Shown one piece after another: positions 51,815-61,636 of a DNA stretch of 64,000 bases; the stretch's first letter is position 1; every line of letters begins with the position of its first letter. The DNA lies in contig NZ_JAHLQJ010000019.1 of assembly GCF_018919145.1 (NCBI RefSeq), positions 1-64,000 of the forward strand, written 5' to 3'. The position numbers and the translations under genes are program-made. This DNA is from Paenibacillus brevis (GTDB lineage Bacteria; Bacillota; Bacilli; Paenibacillales; Paenibacillaceae). The notes under the pieces are model-generated. The model did no database searches and was not told the DNA's origin. It saw only the letters and a list, made by a program, of their open reading frames with translations.

Positions 51815-53110
51815 ATGCTGCAATTAGAAAAGTTTGACCTTCCGACGGAAGGCGAGAAAATCGTAATCGAGGGCGGCAAGCTGAAGGTGCCGAATCAACC
51901 TGTAATCCCCTTCATTGAGGGAGACGGAACAGGAAGAGATATCTGGAAGGCATCGAAACGGGTGCTCGATGCAGCGGTGGAGAAGGCTTACCGCGGCGAG
52001 AAAAAAATCGCCTGGTATGAGGTGTTTGCTGGAGAGAAGGCTTTTAATACATACGGAGAATGGCTTCCGAATGATACGCTCGAAGCGATCCGTGAGTATA
52101 TTGTAGCCATCAAGGGACCGCTGACTACCCCGATTGGCGGAGGAATCCGCTCATTGAACGTGGCGCTCCGCCAGGAGCTGGACCTGTATGTATGTCTGCG
52201 TCCGGTTCGTTATTTTGACGGCGTACCATCCCCGGTCAAGCGTCCTGAGCTTGTGGATATGGTCATTTTCCGTGAAAATACCGAGGATATCTACGCGGGT
52301 ATTGAATATAAGGAAGGCTCTGAGGAAGTTAAAAAGGTTCTTGCTTTCCTGCAAAATGAGATGGGCGTGAAGAAGATCCGCTTCCCAGAGACCTCCGGGA
52401 TCGGGATTAAACCGGTATCGGAGGAAGGCTCCAAGCGCCTCGTTCGTGCGGCGGTGGAATATGCGATCGAGCATAACCGCAAGAGCGTAACTTTGGTGCA
52501 TAAAGGAAATATCATGAAGTTCACGGAGGGCGCATTCAAGAACTGGGGCTATGAGGTTGCCGAGGAGGAATTCGGTGACAAGGTATTTACCTGGTCCGAA
52601 TATGACCGTATCAAGGAACAATCCGGAGCGGATGCGGCGAATCAGGCTCAGAAGGAAGCACAGGACGCAGGCAAGATTATTATCAAGGATGCTATTGCCG
52701 ATATTGCGCTCCAACAGGTGCTTACCCGTCCGACCGATTTTGATGTTATTGCAACGCTCAACCTGAACGGCGATTATCTGTCCGATGCGCTGGCCGCACA
52801 GGTTGGAGGAATCGGGATTGCACCGGGTGCGAATATCAACTATGTGACCGGTCATGCGATCTTCGAGGCTACCCATGGCACGGCTCCGAAATATGCGGAT
52901 CTGGATGTAGTCAATCCGGGCTCCGTGATTCTGTCCGGCGTCATGCTGCTTGAGCACCTTGGATGGCAGGAAGCAGCCGACTTGATCTATAAGGGATTGG
53001 AGGCCTCCATCAACAACAAGACGGTTACCTATGATTTTGCCCGCTTGATGGAAGGCGCAACAGAAGTGAAATGTTCCGAATTTGCGGATCATGTTATAAA
53101 AAATATGTAG
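51815..53110 (+). CDS. icd: Isocitrate dehydrogenase (NADP-dependent type)
   Basis: 431 residues. The phosphorylation-loop region [35 protein letters not shown] and [28 protein letters not shown] match NADP-type bacterial enzymes. It makes 2-oxoglutarate and NADPH. GAGGAGGAAAC precedes the ATG. Second gene of the TCA operon; 124 bases from citZ with a hairpin and a repeat remnant between, so it may also have its own promoter. Confidence 0.95.
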   Translation: MLQLEKFDLPTEGEKIVIEGGKLKVPNQPVIPFIEGDGTGRDIWKASKRVLDAAVEKAYRGEKKIAWYEVFAGEKAFNTYGEWLPNDTLEAIREYIVAIKGPLTTPIGGGIRSLNVALRQELDLYVCLRPVRYFDGVPSPVKRPELVDMVIFRENTEDIYAGIEYKEGSEEVKKVLAFLQNEMGVKKIRFPETSGIGIKPVSEEGSKRLVRAAVEYAIEHNRKSVTLVHKGNIMKFTEGAFKNWGYEVAEEEFGDKVFTWSEYDRIKEQSGADAANQAQKEAQDAGKIIIKDAIADIALQQVLTRPTDFDVIATLNLNGDYLSDALAAQVGGIGIAPGANINYVTGHAIFEATHGTAPKYADLDVVNPGSVILSGVMLLEHLGWQEAADLIYKGLEASINNKTVTYDFARLMEGATEVKCSEFADHVIKNM

Positions 53111-53119
53111 GAGGTCTTC

Positions 53120-54067
53120 ATGAAACGGAAGAAAATTACGGTGGTAGGCGCCGGGTTTACAGGAGCAACCACAGCTCTGATGCTGGCCCAAAGAGAACTA
53201 GGAGACGTTGTTCTGCTTGATATTCCCCAACTGGAGAACCCGACAAAGGGCAAGGCGCTCGATATGTTGGAGGCCAGTCCGGTACAAGGCTTTGACAGTC
53301 AAATTACCGGAACATCTTCATATGAGGATGCTGCGGATTCTGACATCGTGATTATTACAGCAGGGATTGCCCGCAAGCCGGGAATGAGCCGGGATGATCT
53401 GGTTCATACCAACGCGGGAATTGTAACTTCCGTTTGTGAAAATGTTAAGAAGTATTGCCCGGATTCCATCGTGATTATTCTTAGCAACCCGGTGGATGCC
53501 ATGACTTATGCCGCTTATCAGGCGCTTGGATTTCCCAAGAACCGCGTCATCGGCCAGTCCGGTGTACTGGATACAGCCCGCTACTGTACATTCATAGCCC
53601 AGGAGCTGAATGTCTCGGTGGAGGATGTGAGAGGCTTCGTGCTGGGCGGCCATGGAGATGATATGGTGCCTCTGGTCCGTTATTCCAGTGTGGGCGGCAT
53701 TCCGATCGATACCTTGATTTCCAAGGAGAGAATCGAGGAAATTGTTCAGCGTACACGTGTGGGCGGCGGCGAGATCGTCAATCTCCTTGGCAACGGCAGC
53801 GCCTATTACGCCCCGGCAGCATCGCTGGTTCAGATGACGGAAGCGATTCTGAAGGACAAGAAGCGCATCTTGCCGGTGATTGCCCTGCTTGAAGGAGAAT
53901 ACGGCTATGATGGTCTGTTCCTTGGAGTTCCGGTCACGCTTGGCGGAGCCGGAATTGAAAAAGTCTTCGAGCTTGAGCTCACTTCGGAAGAGAAGGCGGC
54001 ATTGGATAAATCTGCGGACTCCGTGCGTACAGTCATTGCTGTTGTCGAGAGCAAAGCAGGCGCTTGA
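53120..54067 (+). CDS. mdh: Malate dehydrogenase (LDH-like type)
   Basis: 315 residues. [11 protein letters not shown] binds [23 protein letters not shown] holds the substrate Arg residues of the mobile loop, [11 protein letters not shown] and [11 protein letters not shown] the catalytic His. It oxidises malate to oxaloacetate. AGGAGG lies 8 bases before the ATG, 9 bases after icd, so the two are in one operon. Terminator downstream. Confidence 0.95.
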   Translation: MKRKKITVVGAGFTGATTALMLAQRELGDVVLLDIPQLENPTKGKALDMLEASPVQGFDSQITGTSSYEDAADSDIVIITAGIARKPGMSRDDLVHTNAGIVTSVCENVKKYCPDSIVIILSNPVDAMTYAAYQALGFPKNRVIGQSGVLDTARYCTFIAQELNVSVEDVRGFVLGGHGDDMVPLVRYSSVGGIPIDTLISKERIEEIVQRTRVGGGEIVNLLGNGSAYYAPAASLVQMTEAILKDKKRILPVIALLEGEYGYDGLFLGVPVTLGGAGIEKVFELELTSEEKAALDKSADSVRTVIAVVESKAGA

Positions 54068-54086
54068 TAGGCTTTGAGGGATTAAG

Positions 54087-54137
54087 AGAAGCTTTCTCCA
54101 AGATTTCAGGATCTTGCGGGAAGGCTTCTTTCTTTTA
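54087..54137 (+). terminator. Terminator of the citZ-icd-mdh operon
   Basis: AGAAGC...AAGAT-ttcagg-ATCTT...GCTTCT stem with a TTTCTTTT tail. Imperfect but well placed. Confidence 0.7.
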
Positions 54138-54199
54138 CAGGTAGGAGAAGCTATAATAGATTGTAATAAATCTAATTAACGATGAAAGGTGGATATGAA

Positions 54200-54631
54200 A
54201 TGAACTTTGCGTTTGTTGCAGTCATGTTCTTGCATATTCTAGGCACCCTGGCACTCGGTTTCTATGTGCTTCTGCCCCTTGTGCTCGGAAAGGTCGGCAA
54301 GCTGTCTCCGGCAGCACAGGAAGGCACCGTATCGGCTGTTAAAACCCTGAATACATACGCTCAAATCGGCTTGGTGATTCAGCTGCTTACGGGCGGATAC
54401 TTGATGACATTCCGCGACTATTCCGTAACCTGGATGGTTATCGTGTTAGTTCTCTTCCTGGCTATCGGGGCCCTTAGCGGAATGATGGGCAAGCCGCTTC
54501 GCGTTGCGCTCGAAGGAATTCGTTCGAAGAAGGGATTTCAGGAAGTTGCCGGCAAGCTGCGCGTATTCAGTAGTCTGTTATGCGTATGCGTGCTCCTGAT
54601 CTCTTTCTTTATGGTTTACCGCGCCATTTAA
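54200..54631 (+). CDS. Four-helix membrane protein of unknown function
   Basis: 143 residues with four transmembrane segments (about 3-25, 48-70, 76-96, 118-140): FAFVAVMFLHILGTLALGFYVLLPLVLG, IGLVIQLLTGGYLMTF, WMVIVLVLFLAIGALSGMM and LLCVCVLLISFFMVYRAI. His and Gly residues in the first helix resemble heme-binding or DUF2269-type small membrane proteins, but I cannot name the family. ATG 54200 has AAAGGTGG upstream; an earlier ATG at 54182 is less well placed. Confidence 0.72.
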   Translation: MNFAFVAVMFLHILGTLALGFYVLLPLVLGKVGKLSPAAQEGTVSAVKTLNTYAQIGLVIQLLTGGYLMTFRDYSVTWMVIVLVLFLAIGALSGMMGKPLRVALEGIRSKKGFQEVAGKLRVFSSLLCVCVLLISFFMVYRAI

Positions 54632-54671
54632 ATTTAAGTTAACGAATCGCAATGCGACATCAGAAACAGGA

Positions 54672-54720
54672 GAGAGGCTGAACGAAGCGTCAATCATTTG
54701 ACGTAAGTTCAGCCTCTTTG
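54672..54720. terminator. Bidirectional terminator between convergent genes
   Basis: AGAGGCTGAAC pairs with GTTCAGCCTCT, with an inner GTCAA/TTGAC stem and TTTG after it. It serves the membrane protein gene and the XRE regulator. Confidence 0.85.
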
Positions 54721-55068
54721 TTATTCAGATGGGTTCGTATTCAATTCATCCAGGTGTGCAAACATCATTTTCAAAATATCCAGGGCCAGCTGTTTTTCCT
54801 TAGTTGTCCGGTCGAGCATAATCTGACGGATCTGGTTCATGAATTGGTCGTCACTGATGGCGATAGAATCATGGAGCAGGTAATCCACCGTTACGCCAAG
54901 CTGATTAGCCAGCTTAACCAAGGTGTCCAGGGAAAGGCTCCGTTCTCCTCGTTCAATTTGTCCGATATAGGCATCGGAAACCTCGACTTTTTCAGCGAGC
55001 TTCTCCTGAGTCCAATTCATTTTGTGGCGTTCTTCCCGAAGTCTTTTGCCTAGTGCATCGTAGTCCAT
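54721..55068 (-). CDS. XRE-family transcriptional regulator
   Basis: 115 residues. An N-terminal HTH_3 domain (LGKRLREERHKMNWTQEKLAEKVEVSDAYIGQIERGERSLSLDTLVKLANQLGVTVDYLL) with a 45-residue helical tail likely used for dimerisation. Target unknown. GGAGGGGAA lies before the ATG on the minus strand. It resembles small SinR or Xre-like regulators. Divergent from the glycosyltransferase gene, which could be its target. Confidence 0.85.
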   Translation of the reverse strand: MDYDALGKRLREERHKMNWTQEKLAEKVEVSDAYIGQIERGERSLSLDTLVKLANQLGVTVDYLLHDSIAISDDQFMNQIRQIMLDRTTKEKQLALDILKMMFAHLDELNTNPSE

Positions 55069-55191
55069 AGTTCCCCTCCTGTATTTACCATAGATAGAAT
55101 AGCCGTCAAAGATAATAAACTAAATGTTTTGTTTTTCTTTACTGACAGCATTAATTGGGTTATTATGGAATTGGTAGAAAGGGGAAGAGGT

Positions 55192-56076
55192 ATGACTTTG
55201 AACTGTAATATTTCTATTATTTTTACAGTGAAGAACGCTGGAATTGGCTTATACATGACGATGGAATCACTCAAGGTGACGCGAACGCGTCTTCCTTATG
55301 AAGTCATTATTGTCGATGAGGGCTCGATTGACGGCTGCTGCGACTTTCTAATGTATTATCATTTTCCAAGTCCTCTGAAAATATTAAAGGGCCGGGAGGG
55401 AATTCCGTCCCGCAATCTGGCAGCTGCTCATGCCTCGGGGCAGGTCATTATATTCTGCAGCTCCAGTTTGTACTTCGAGGATGACTGTCTGGAGTTGCTA
55501 TCCAGACGCATTATGGACGGAGAAGTCGAGGCTCAGTCCCCTCGGATAACCGTACAGGCGCATGCGGGCAGCAGCAAGAGCCTGGAGGGCTGCGGAGGGA
55601 TCCTTGGTTCATTCTCCACCTATCCGTTGCTTTATGAAGGAAGCGATGAATTATGCTGGCTGTCGCCGGATTGCTGGGCCGTGAGTCTTCAACGCTTCCG
55701 TGACCTTGGAGGCGTCGAGGACGGGTTCAGCAGCAAGGACCTGGAGACGGCCGAATTCTCTATAAGATTATGGTTGTCGGGCGGCAGCTGCAGAATACAG
55801 GAGAAAGCAACTTTGACTGCGGTCTACAGGCCTCAATTTTCATATGAGACGGAAAGTTATCGATGGGAGGATGATCTGCTGCTGCTATCCCATTTGCATT
55901 TATCTGATGAGAACATACATAAGTGTCGACAGCTGGTTCTGCAGTGTTCAGGCCCGGAGGTATTGCAGCATGAGAGAGAGATTGTGAGGATGGCCGCTTC
56001 GTCTCGCTATAAATATGCGTCCCGCCGCAAAAGGGAGGATTCCTGGTTGTTCAGCCGGTTCAAGGTGGGGGTATAA
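55192..56076 (+). CDS. Family 2 glycosyltransferase-like protein
   Basis: 294 residues. The N-terminal GT-A core has SIIFTVKNAGIGLYMTMESL and VIIVDEGSIDGCCDFL, where the usual DDGSTDGT nucleotide motif has Glu for the second Asp, then GIPSRNLAAAHASGQVIIFCSSSLYFEDD with a metal-site-like acidic stretch in place of DxD. WLSPDCWAVSLQRFRDLGGVEDGFSSKDLETAEFSIRL matches the acceptor half. Catalytic residues look altered, so activity is uncertain. ATG 55192 with AAAGGGGAAGAGG upstream. Confidence 0.75.
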   Translation: MTLNCNISIIFTVKNAGIGLYMTMESLKVTRTRLPYEVIIVDEGSIDGCCDFLMYYHFPSPLKILKGREGIPSRNLAAAHASGQVIIFCSSSLYFEDDCLELLSRRIMDGEVEAQSPRITVQAHAGSSKSLEGCGGILGSFSTYPLLYEGSDELCWLSPDCWAVSLQRFRDLGGVEDGFSSKDLETAEFSIRLWLSGGSCRIQEKATLTAVYRPQFSYETESYRWEDDLLLLSHLHLSDENIHKCRQLVLQCSGPEVLQHEREIVRMAASSRYKYASRRKREDSWLFSRFKVGV

Positions 56077-56213
56077 TACTTCTGTTGTTTGGTTTGCGGC
56101 CTGCGGTGGTAATTTACATTTTGAAACGGAAAGCACCTTAAGCATAAGTTTTGTGTGCAGGCCCATCCTAAGAGGTGGATTTCAAAATTGTATGATGGAA
56201 GGAGATTACACCC

Positions 56214-57083
56214 ATGTCAGGAAACGGACAGACCAAACAAACAATGCCTCCTCAGCATCAAGACAGACAGCCCGGAATTGAATCGAAAATGAATCCTCAA
56301 CCCGAATATGAAGGAAACTATCTTGCATCCGGCAAGCTTCGCCGAAAGGTTGCTTTGATAACAGGCGGAGACAGTGGAATCGGAAGAGCCGTCGCGGTAG
56401 CCTATGCCAAAGAAGGGGCTGACGTAGCCATTGTATACCTGAATGAGCACGGCGATGCCGAGAAGACTAAAGCAGAGGTCGAGCAGGAAGGGCGTAAATG
56501 TGTTCTGATTCCCGGAGATGTCGGGGAAGAGAGCTTTGCGGCTAAAGCAGTCAAGCAAACGGTAGAGGAGCTTGGAGGGCTGGATATTCTGGTGAACAAT
56601 GCAGCGGAGCAGCATCCCCAGCCAGGGATTGAAGATATTACCGCCGAGCAATTGGAGCGGACGTTCCGTACCAATATTTTCTCCATGTTCTATTTTGTGA
56701 ATGCTGCGATGCCTCATTTGAGCAAGGGCAGCGCTATTATCAACACCGCATCGATTACAGCTTATCGGGGCAACCCGTCGCTAATCGATTATTCTTCGAC
56801 CAAGGGGGCGATCGTCAGCTTCACTCGGGCCTTGTCCATGAATATTGTCGGAAAGACCGGAATTCGAGTGAATGCGGTCGCGCCAGGCCCGATCTGGACA
56901 CCATTGATCCCTTCGACATTCGATGCGGAGCAGGTCTCCAAGTTCGGGGGAGATACGCCAATGCAGCGCCCGGGACAGCCGGAAGAGCTGGCTCCAGCCT
57001 ATGTATATCTCGCTTGTGATGACTCCTCTTACATGAGCGGCCAGGTGCTTCACATCAATGGCGGAGAGGTAGTTAACGGATAG
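56214..57083 (+). CDS. SDR-family oxidoreductase (YhxC/YdaD-like)
   Basis: 289 residues. After a 45-residue Gln/Pro-rich N-terminus comes the Rossmann motif TGGDSGIGRA, NNAAEQHP, the catalytic Ser in NTASITAYRG and YSSTK (Tyr and Lys), and NAVAPGPIWTPL. This long form with the extended N-terminus is common as a general stress protein in Bacillus (YdaD, YhxC). Substrate unknown, probably a small alcohol or aldehyde. GGAAGGAG precedes the ATG. Single-gene unit with a terminator 50 bases downstream. Confidence 0.88.
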   Translation: MSGNGQTKQTMPPQHQDRQPGIESKMNPQPEYEGNYLASGKLRRKVALITGGDSGIGRAVAVAYAKEGADVAIVYLNEHGDAEKTKAEVEQEGRKCVLIPGDVGEESFAAKAVKQTVEELGGLDILVNNAAEQHPQPGIEDITAEQLERTFRTNIFSMFYFVNAAMPHLSKGSAIINTASITAYRGNPSLIDYSSTKGAIVSFTRALSMNIVGKTGIRVNAVAPGPIWTPLIPSTFDAEQVSKFGGDTPMQRPGQPEELAPAYVYLACDDSSYMSGQVLHINGGEVVNG

Positions 57084-57132
57084 GCAGTTCAAATAGACGA
57101 CTTATTGAACACGTACTTGGAATATATTCAGC

Positions 57133-57188
57133 AAAAGCTCTCTGCCGGAGTGGGATCAGTCCCATTGAAACGGGTAGGGAGCTTTTGA
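57133..57188 (+). terminator. Terminator after the SDR gene
   Basis: AAAAGCTCTCTGCC pairs with GGGTAGGGAGCTTTT around an inner GTGGGA/TCCCAT stem. Confidence 0.85.
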
Positions 57189-57284
57189 AATTTGTATATT
57201 ATTTGAACATTCATTTTGTTACCATGATATTATAAAACTAACGATAGACATATCCAAAAAGATGTGAGAGGAGATCTTTGGCAT

Positions 57285-58862
57285 ATGGGTAAATACGAAG
57301 AAAGTGTATATCGGTTAATTGTTGAAACCTCCACCAATCTGCCCGGAGACGTGCGGAGAGCGGTTCAAGAAGGCAAAAACAAGGAAAATCGGGGAACGAG
57401 AGCCGGACTTGCCCTATCGACGATTGCTGATAATATTACCATGGCTGAGGAGCAGGTATCTCCGATTTGTCAGGATACCGGGATGCCGACATTCCTCATA
57501 CATACACCGGTTTTGGTTAATCAGCTTGAGTTGAAACGCGATATTAAGGCTGCCATTACCCGGGCAACGAAGGAGGGCAAGCTGCGTCCGAATTCGGTGG
57601 ATTCCTTAACCGGAGAGAACAGCGGCGATAACCTGGGACCGGGCACACCGGTGTTTCATTTTGAACAATGGGAAGAGGATTATATTGATCTGCGGCTGAT
57701 CTTGAAAGGGGGAGGCTGTGAGAACAAAAATATTCAATACAGCCTTCCGGCAGAGCTGGATGGGCTGGGAAAAGCCGGACGGGATCTGGACGGAGTGCGG
57801 AAATGCATCCTGCATGCGATCTATCAGGCTCAAGGACAGGGCTGTAGCGCCGGTTTTATCGGGGTGGGGATCGGAGGCGACCGTACCACGGGTTATGAGC
57901 TGGCAAAGCAGCAACTGTTCCGTGAAGTGGATGATGTGAATCCTCATCCGGATCTGGCCCGGTTGGAAGAATATATCATGGAGACGGGGAACCAGCTCGG
58001 CATTGGCACGATGGGCTTTGGCGGTGAAGTGACCCTGCTGGGCTGCAAGATCGGTGCAGCAAACCGGCTTCCGGCAAGCTTTTTCGTCTCCGTGGCCTAT
58101 AATTGCTGGGCATTCCGTCGTCAAGGCATCAAGCTGTCGCCGGATACTGGAGAACTGCTCGCTTGGTTGTATCCGGAAGGAAGCGAGTTCGGAATGGACC
58201 AGGAGGAAGCGGCATCGTCACAGCAAGCAGAGGACAATGCGGAAGTGCAAGCACCTACAACTGGAGAATCTGCGCAAGGGACCCGGGAGGTTTATTTGCA
58301 GACCCCGATTACCGAGGAGCAGATACGCTCTTTGCGGGTAGGAGATGTTGTCATTATCCAGGGAGAAATGCATACCGGCAGAGATGCCCTTCATAAATAC
58401 TTGATCGACCATGACGCACCAATTGATCTGAACGGAGCGGTCATTTATCATTGCGGCCCTGTTATGCTCAAGGATGAAGAGGGCTGGCATGTTAAGGCGG
58501 CCGGTCCTACAACGAGTATTCGTGAGGAGCCGTACCAGGGAGATATCATCAAGAAGTTCGGCATTCGCGCCGTGATCGGTAAGGGCGGCATGGGCAAGCG
58601 TACTTTGGCAGCTCTTCAGGAGCACGGGGCGGTCTACTTGAATGCGATTGGCGGAGCAGCCCAGTACTATGCCAAGTGTTTTAAAAAAGTAAATGGCGTG
58701 GACTTTATGGAATTTGGCATTCCGGAAGCGATGTGGCACCTCGAGGTGGAAGGCTTTGCGGCCATAGTTACTATGGATTCGCATGGGAACAGCCTCCACG
58801 CCGGCGTAGAGCAAGCATCCCTGGAGAAGCTGTCGATGTTTAAGGAAGCGGTGTTCCAATAA
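57285..58862 (+). CDS. fumA: Fumarate hydratase, class I (iron-sulfur)
   Basis: 525 residues with fused alpha and beta parts. The three cluster cysteines lie in SPICQDTGMP, GGGCENKN and LLGCKIG. The beta part follows a variable linker (about 305-340, Gln/Ala-rich) and has GEMHTGRDALHKYL and GPTTSIREEPYQGDII. It hydrates fumarate to malate and needs a 4Fe-4S cluster. GAGAGGAG precedes the ATG. The phoR start is 1 base after its stop, so the two are probably one transcript. Confidence 0.9.
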   Translation: MGKYEESVYRLIVETSTNLPGDVRRAVQEGKNKENRGTRAGLALSTIADNITMAEEQVSPICQDTGMPTFLIHTPVLVNQLELKRDIKAAITRATKEGKLRPNSVDSLTGENSGDNLGPGTPVFHFEQWEEDYIDLRLILKGGGCENKNIQYSLPAELDGLGKAGRDLDGVRKCILHAIYQAQGQGCSAGFIGVGIGGDRTTGYELAKQQLFREVDDVNPHPDLARLEEYIMETGNQLGIGTMGFGGEVTLLGCKIGAANRLPASFFVSVAYNCWAFRRQGIKLSPDTGELLAWLYPEGSEFGMDQEEAASSQQAEDNAEVQAPTTGESAQGTREVYLQTPITEEQIRSLRVGDVVIIQGEMHTGRDALHKYLIDHDAPIDLNGAVIYHCGPVMLKDEEGWHVKAAGPTTSIREEPYQGDIIKKFGIRAVIGKGGMGKRTLAALQEHGAVYLNAIGGAAQYYAKCFKKVNGVDFMEFGIPEAMWHLEVEGFAAIVTMDSHGNSLHAGVEQASLEKLSMFKEAVFQ

Positions 58863-58863
58863 A

Positions 58864-60672
58864 ATGAGGACTTTTCGCAGACGACTTACGCTAATCATGA
58901 TGAGCCTGGTCGGCATTTCGATGCTGGCAGCCGGAGTTACAATGGCTCAAGTCTATAAGGACTCGCATATACGCGCATTAAAAGAAAATATGGCCCGGGA
59001 GATTTTACTGCTGGAGAGCACCTTTGATTTTTTACCGATGGATAGTGCCGAAGCATCCGACTATTACACGGCAAAAGCCCGCGAATTGGAGGACGTAACC
59101 GATTCCCGGGTAACCTTCATCATGCGGGACGGAACCGTTGTTGGGGATTCCGAAATGACTTCCGAGGAAATGGACAATCATGCGCACCGGGAGGAAATTG
59201 AATCCTCTGCAAGTGATAAGATCGGCAGTGCTATCCGCTACAGTGAGACCATCGGCGAGGATATGCTCTACGTGGCGCATGGGGTTACTTCAGCGAACGG
59301 GAACTTCGACGGGTTTATCCGGCTGTCTATGAGTCTGGCTGCGGTAGGACAGGAAATGAATAAGGGCTGGTACTATATGGGCGCAGGGTTAATGATTCTG
59401 TTCCTGGTGGCAGCCTTCGTCAGCTTTCGGGTAGCGGCGGGATTGACCAGGCCTCTGGAGAAGATCACTCGCGTTGCAAACCGGATATCCCGCTTGGAAT
59501 ATGATGCGAGAGTGGACTTGTACCGACGGGATGAGATCGGGCAGCTTGGAGCAGCGATTAATGGGATGGCCGACAGCCTTCAACAGCAGCTTAAGGTCAT
59601 TCGCGATAACGAGGAATTGATGGAAAGTGTCCTTGCCAATATGACCGGGGGGATCATTATGATCGACAGCACAGGCAATATTGCCCTGCTCAACCGGGTA
59701 GCGGAGAAGATTATGCATGTCAGCTCTGATCAGATTCAAGGGAAATCGTATCAGGTTTTGAAGCGGAATTACGAGCTGCTCAAGTTTGTTGAGGAAGGAA
59801 TTACGCGTCAGGAATTTCTTCGCGAGGAGCGAACGATCTACAATCCCGAGGAGCGGATTCTTCAACTGGATGCAGTTCCGATGTTCGAGGACGACGACAG
59901 TTACAAAGGATTGCTGGTGCATCTGCAGGATGTCACGGAAATTCGCCGGCTGGAAAGGATGCGCAGTGAGTTTGTCGCCAATGTATCCCATGAATTGAAG
60001 ACCCCGATTGCTGCAGTCAAAGGCTTTGCCGAGACGCTGCTTGCCGGCGGGGTAGCGGATAAGGAGACGGAGCGATCCTTCCTCCAGATTATTCATGATG
60101 AAGGAGAACGCTTGAATCGCTTGATCGGTGATATTCTGGAACTGTCGAAGATCGAATCCAAGCGCGCGCCGCTAGAATATGCTCCCGTTCACCTCAAGGA
60201 CTTGTTCGACAACATCATTGAAATGCTCGGCTCTTCAGCCGCGAAGAAGAATATTAGTCTCAATCATTACATTCCCGAGCATTTATTTATGGAGGGAGAC
60301 GAGGACCGGCTTCGGCAGATTTTCGTTAATCTGCTGTCAAATGCGATCAGCTACACGCAGGAAGGCGGGAAGGTCAGAATTGACTGCGAGATCACAGGAA
60401 CACCGGACGAGGAAAAGATCGCGATTACCATTAATGATACCGGAATCGGAATCCCCAAGAAGGACTTGCCGCGAATATTCGAGCGCTTCTATCGTGTAGA
60501 TAAGGCCCGCTCACGCAGCTCAGGCGGTACAGGATTAGGTCTTTCTATCGTTAAGCATCTTGTTGAGCTGCATCAGGGTACAATAAGGGTGGAGAGTAAA
60601 ATCGGGGAAGGATCTTCGTTCACCCTGGAGCTTCCGATTATGCAGCAAAACCCGGGGACAGACCCGATTTGA
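58864..60672 (+). CDS. phoR: PhoR-type sensor histidine kinase
   Basis: 602 residues: a first transmembrane segment (about 10-30), an outer domain of about 130 residues, a second segment (about 165-190), HAMP (about 190-240), PAS (about 250-365), HisKA with His376 (VSHELKTPIAAVKGF) and HATPase (NLLSNAISYTQ, DTGIGIPKKDLPRIFERFYR, GGTGLGLSIVKHL). Layout matches PhoR, which senses phosphate starvation through wall teichoic acid metabolism in Bacillus. It starts 1 base after the fumarase stop. It precedes phoP, the reverse of the usual order. Confidence 0.87.
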   Translation: MRTFRRRLTLIMMSLVGISMLAAGVTMAQVYKDSHIRALKENMAREILLLESTFDFLPMDSAEASDYYTAKARELEDVTDSRVTFIMRDGTVVGDSEMTSEEMDNHAHREEIESSASDKIGSAIRYSETIGEDMLYVAHGVTSANGNFDGFIRLSMSLAAVGQEMNKGWYYMGAGLMILFLVAAFVSFRVAAGLTRPLEKITRVANRISRLEYDARVDLYRRDEIGQLGAAINGMADSLQQQLKVIRDNEELMESVLANMTGGIIMIDSTGNIALLNRVAEKIMHVSSDQIQGKSYQVLKRNYELLKFVEEGITRQEFLREERTIYNPEERILQLDAVPMFEDDDSYKGLLVHLQDVTEIRRLERMRSEFVANVSHELKTPIAAVKGFAETLLAGGVADKETERSFLQIIHDEGERLNRLIGDILELSKIESKRAPLEYAPVHLKDLFDNIIEMLGSSAAKKNISLNHYIPEHLFMEGDEDRLRQIFVNLLSNAISYTQEGGKVRIDCEITGTPDEEKIAITINDTGIGIPKKDLPRIFERFYRVDKARSRSSGGTGLGLSIVKHLVELHQGTIRVESKIGEGSSFTLELPIMQQNPGTDPI

Positions 60673-60696
60673 TGAATGCAGAGAGTTCTTGAGCAT

Positions 60697-60713
60697 TTTA
60701 CACGCCGTTAACA
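60697..60713 (+). promoter_or_regulatory. PHO box upstream of phoP
   Basis: TTTACA-N5-TTAACA, the PhoP direct-repeat pattern (TT(A/C/T)ACA with 5-base spacing). It lies between phoR and phoP, 79 bases before the phoP start, and closely resembles the site before pstB. Confidence 0.7.
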
Positions 60714-60791
60714 TTTCCGTGATATGCTTGGCTTGTTCAGCGTTTTGTCTATGGCAAAGCGACAGGTTGAATAAAAGAAGGGGGAACCAGC

Positions 60792-61523
60792 ATGACTCAA
60801 CGATTGTTGGTCATTGAGGACGAACCGACGCTGTCGAGGCTGCTGTCTTATAACTTAAGCAGTGAAGGCTTTGAGGTTGTCGTCGCTGATCATGGCCAAA
60901 TCGGCTATGATACCGCGAAGAGTCAGGAGTTCGATCTGATTCTGCTTGATCTGATGCTTCCGGGGATGAACGGGATCGAGATTTTGTCCAAGCTTCGCGG
61001 AGAGGGCAGCAAGACGCCGGTCATTATACTGACGGCAAAGAATGCGGAGGAAGAGGTCGTACAAGGGCTTAAGGCCGGTGCCGACGACTACATCACCAAG
61101 CCCTTCGGTGTTGCAGAGCTGCTGGCCAGAGTGACGGCGGTCCTTCGGCGTACCGGCGGCGGACACGAGGATCGGGAGCCTTCTCTGGAGGAACGGGAGG
61201 ATGCCCAGATTACACTGGGGCCGTTGTCCATCTATCCCGAGAAATACGAGGTTACACTGAACGGGGAAGCCATCGTGCTTAGACCTAAGGAGTTTGAAGT
61301 GCTGCTTTACCTGGCACGAAAGCCCGGGGTCGTTATGACCCGAGACGATCTGATGAACGCCGTTTGGGGCTTTGATTATATCGGAGGGCAGCGTACCGTC
61401 GATGTTCATGTCAGCTCGCTGCGCAAGAAGCTGGAGCTGGACCCGGGATCGGTGTATATCGATTCAATTCGGGGTGTGGGTTACAAGCTGGTTGTGAACA
61501 AAAAGAAAACCGTCCATCATTGA
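60792..61523 (+). CDS. phoP: PhoP-type response regulator (OmpR family)
   Basis: 243 residues. The receiver domain has Asp9-Asp10-type acidic pair (IEDEP), the phospho-acceptor Asp53 (LLDLMLPG), Thr81 and Lys103 (YITKPFG). The C-terminal winged helix has LRPKEFEVLLYLARKPGVVMTRDDLMNAVWGFDY and RTVDVHVSSLRKKLE. Pairs with the PhoR-type kinase. GGGGGAACC lies before the ATG. A PHO box upstream suggests autoregulation and its own promoter inside the fumarase-phoR-phoP set. Confidence 0.9.
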   Translation: MTQRLLVIEDEPTLSRLLSYNLSSEGFEVVVADHGQIGYDTAKSQEFDLILLDLMLPGMNGIEILSKLRGEGSKTPVIILTAKNAEEEVVQGLKAGADDYITKPFGVAELLARVTAVLRRTGGGHEDREPSLEEREDAQITLGPLSIYPEKYEVTLNGEAIVLRPKEFEVLLYLARKPGVVMTRDDLMNAVWGFDYIGGQRTVDVHVSSLRKKLELDPGSVYIDSIRGVGYKLVVNKKKTVHH

Positions 61524-61548
61524 GACCCATTGATGGACGGTTTTTCAT
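61506..61548 (+). terminator. Terminator of phoP
   Basis: AAAACCGTCCATCA and TGATGGACGGTTTTT form a 14-base stem with T-run. The left arm covers the last codons of phoP. Confidence 0.92.
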
Positions 61549-61636
61549 TTTTTCAGCGATGGACTTTATTCTCCGCTAACAATTGTCGACTATCCTCTGA
61601 AAAGAGAGTGTATTCCGTACATAGGGAGTGGTGGTC

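Noticed and set aside
56070-56110. A SigB-type promoter (GTTTGG ... TGGTAA) before the SDR gene
   Set aside because: Weak match, and SigB is not expected in Paenibacillus-type genomes.
57086-57112. Another family A remnant (GTTCAAATAGACGACTTATTGAAC)
   Set aside because: The resemblance to the fused ends is partial and the flanking AACCTCT is missing.
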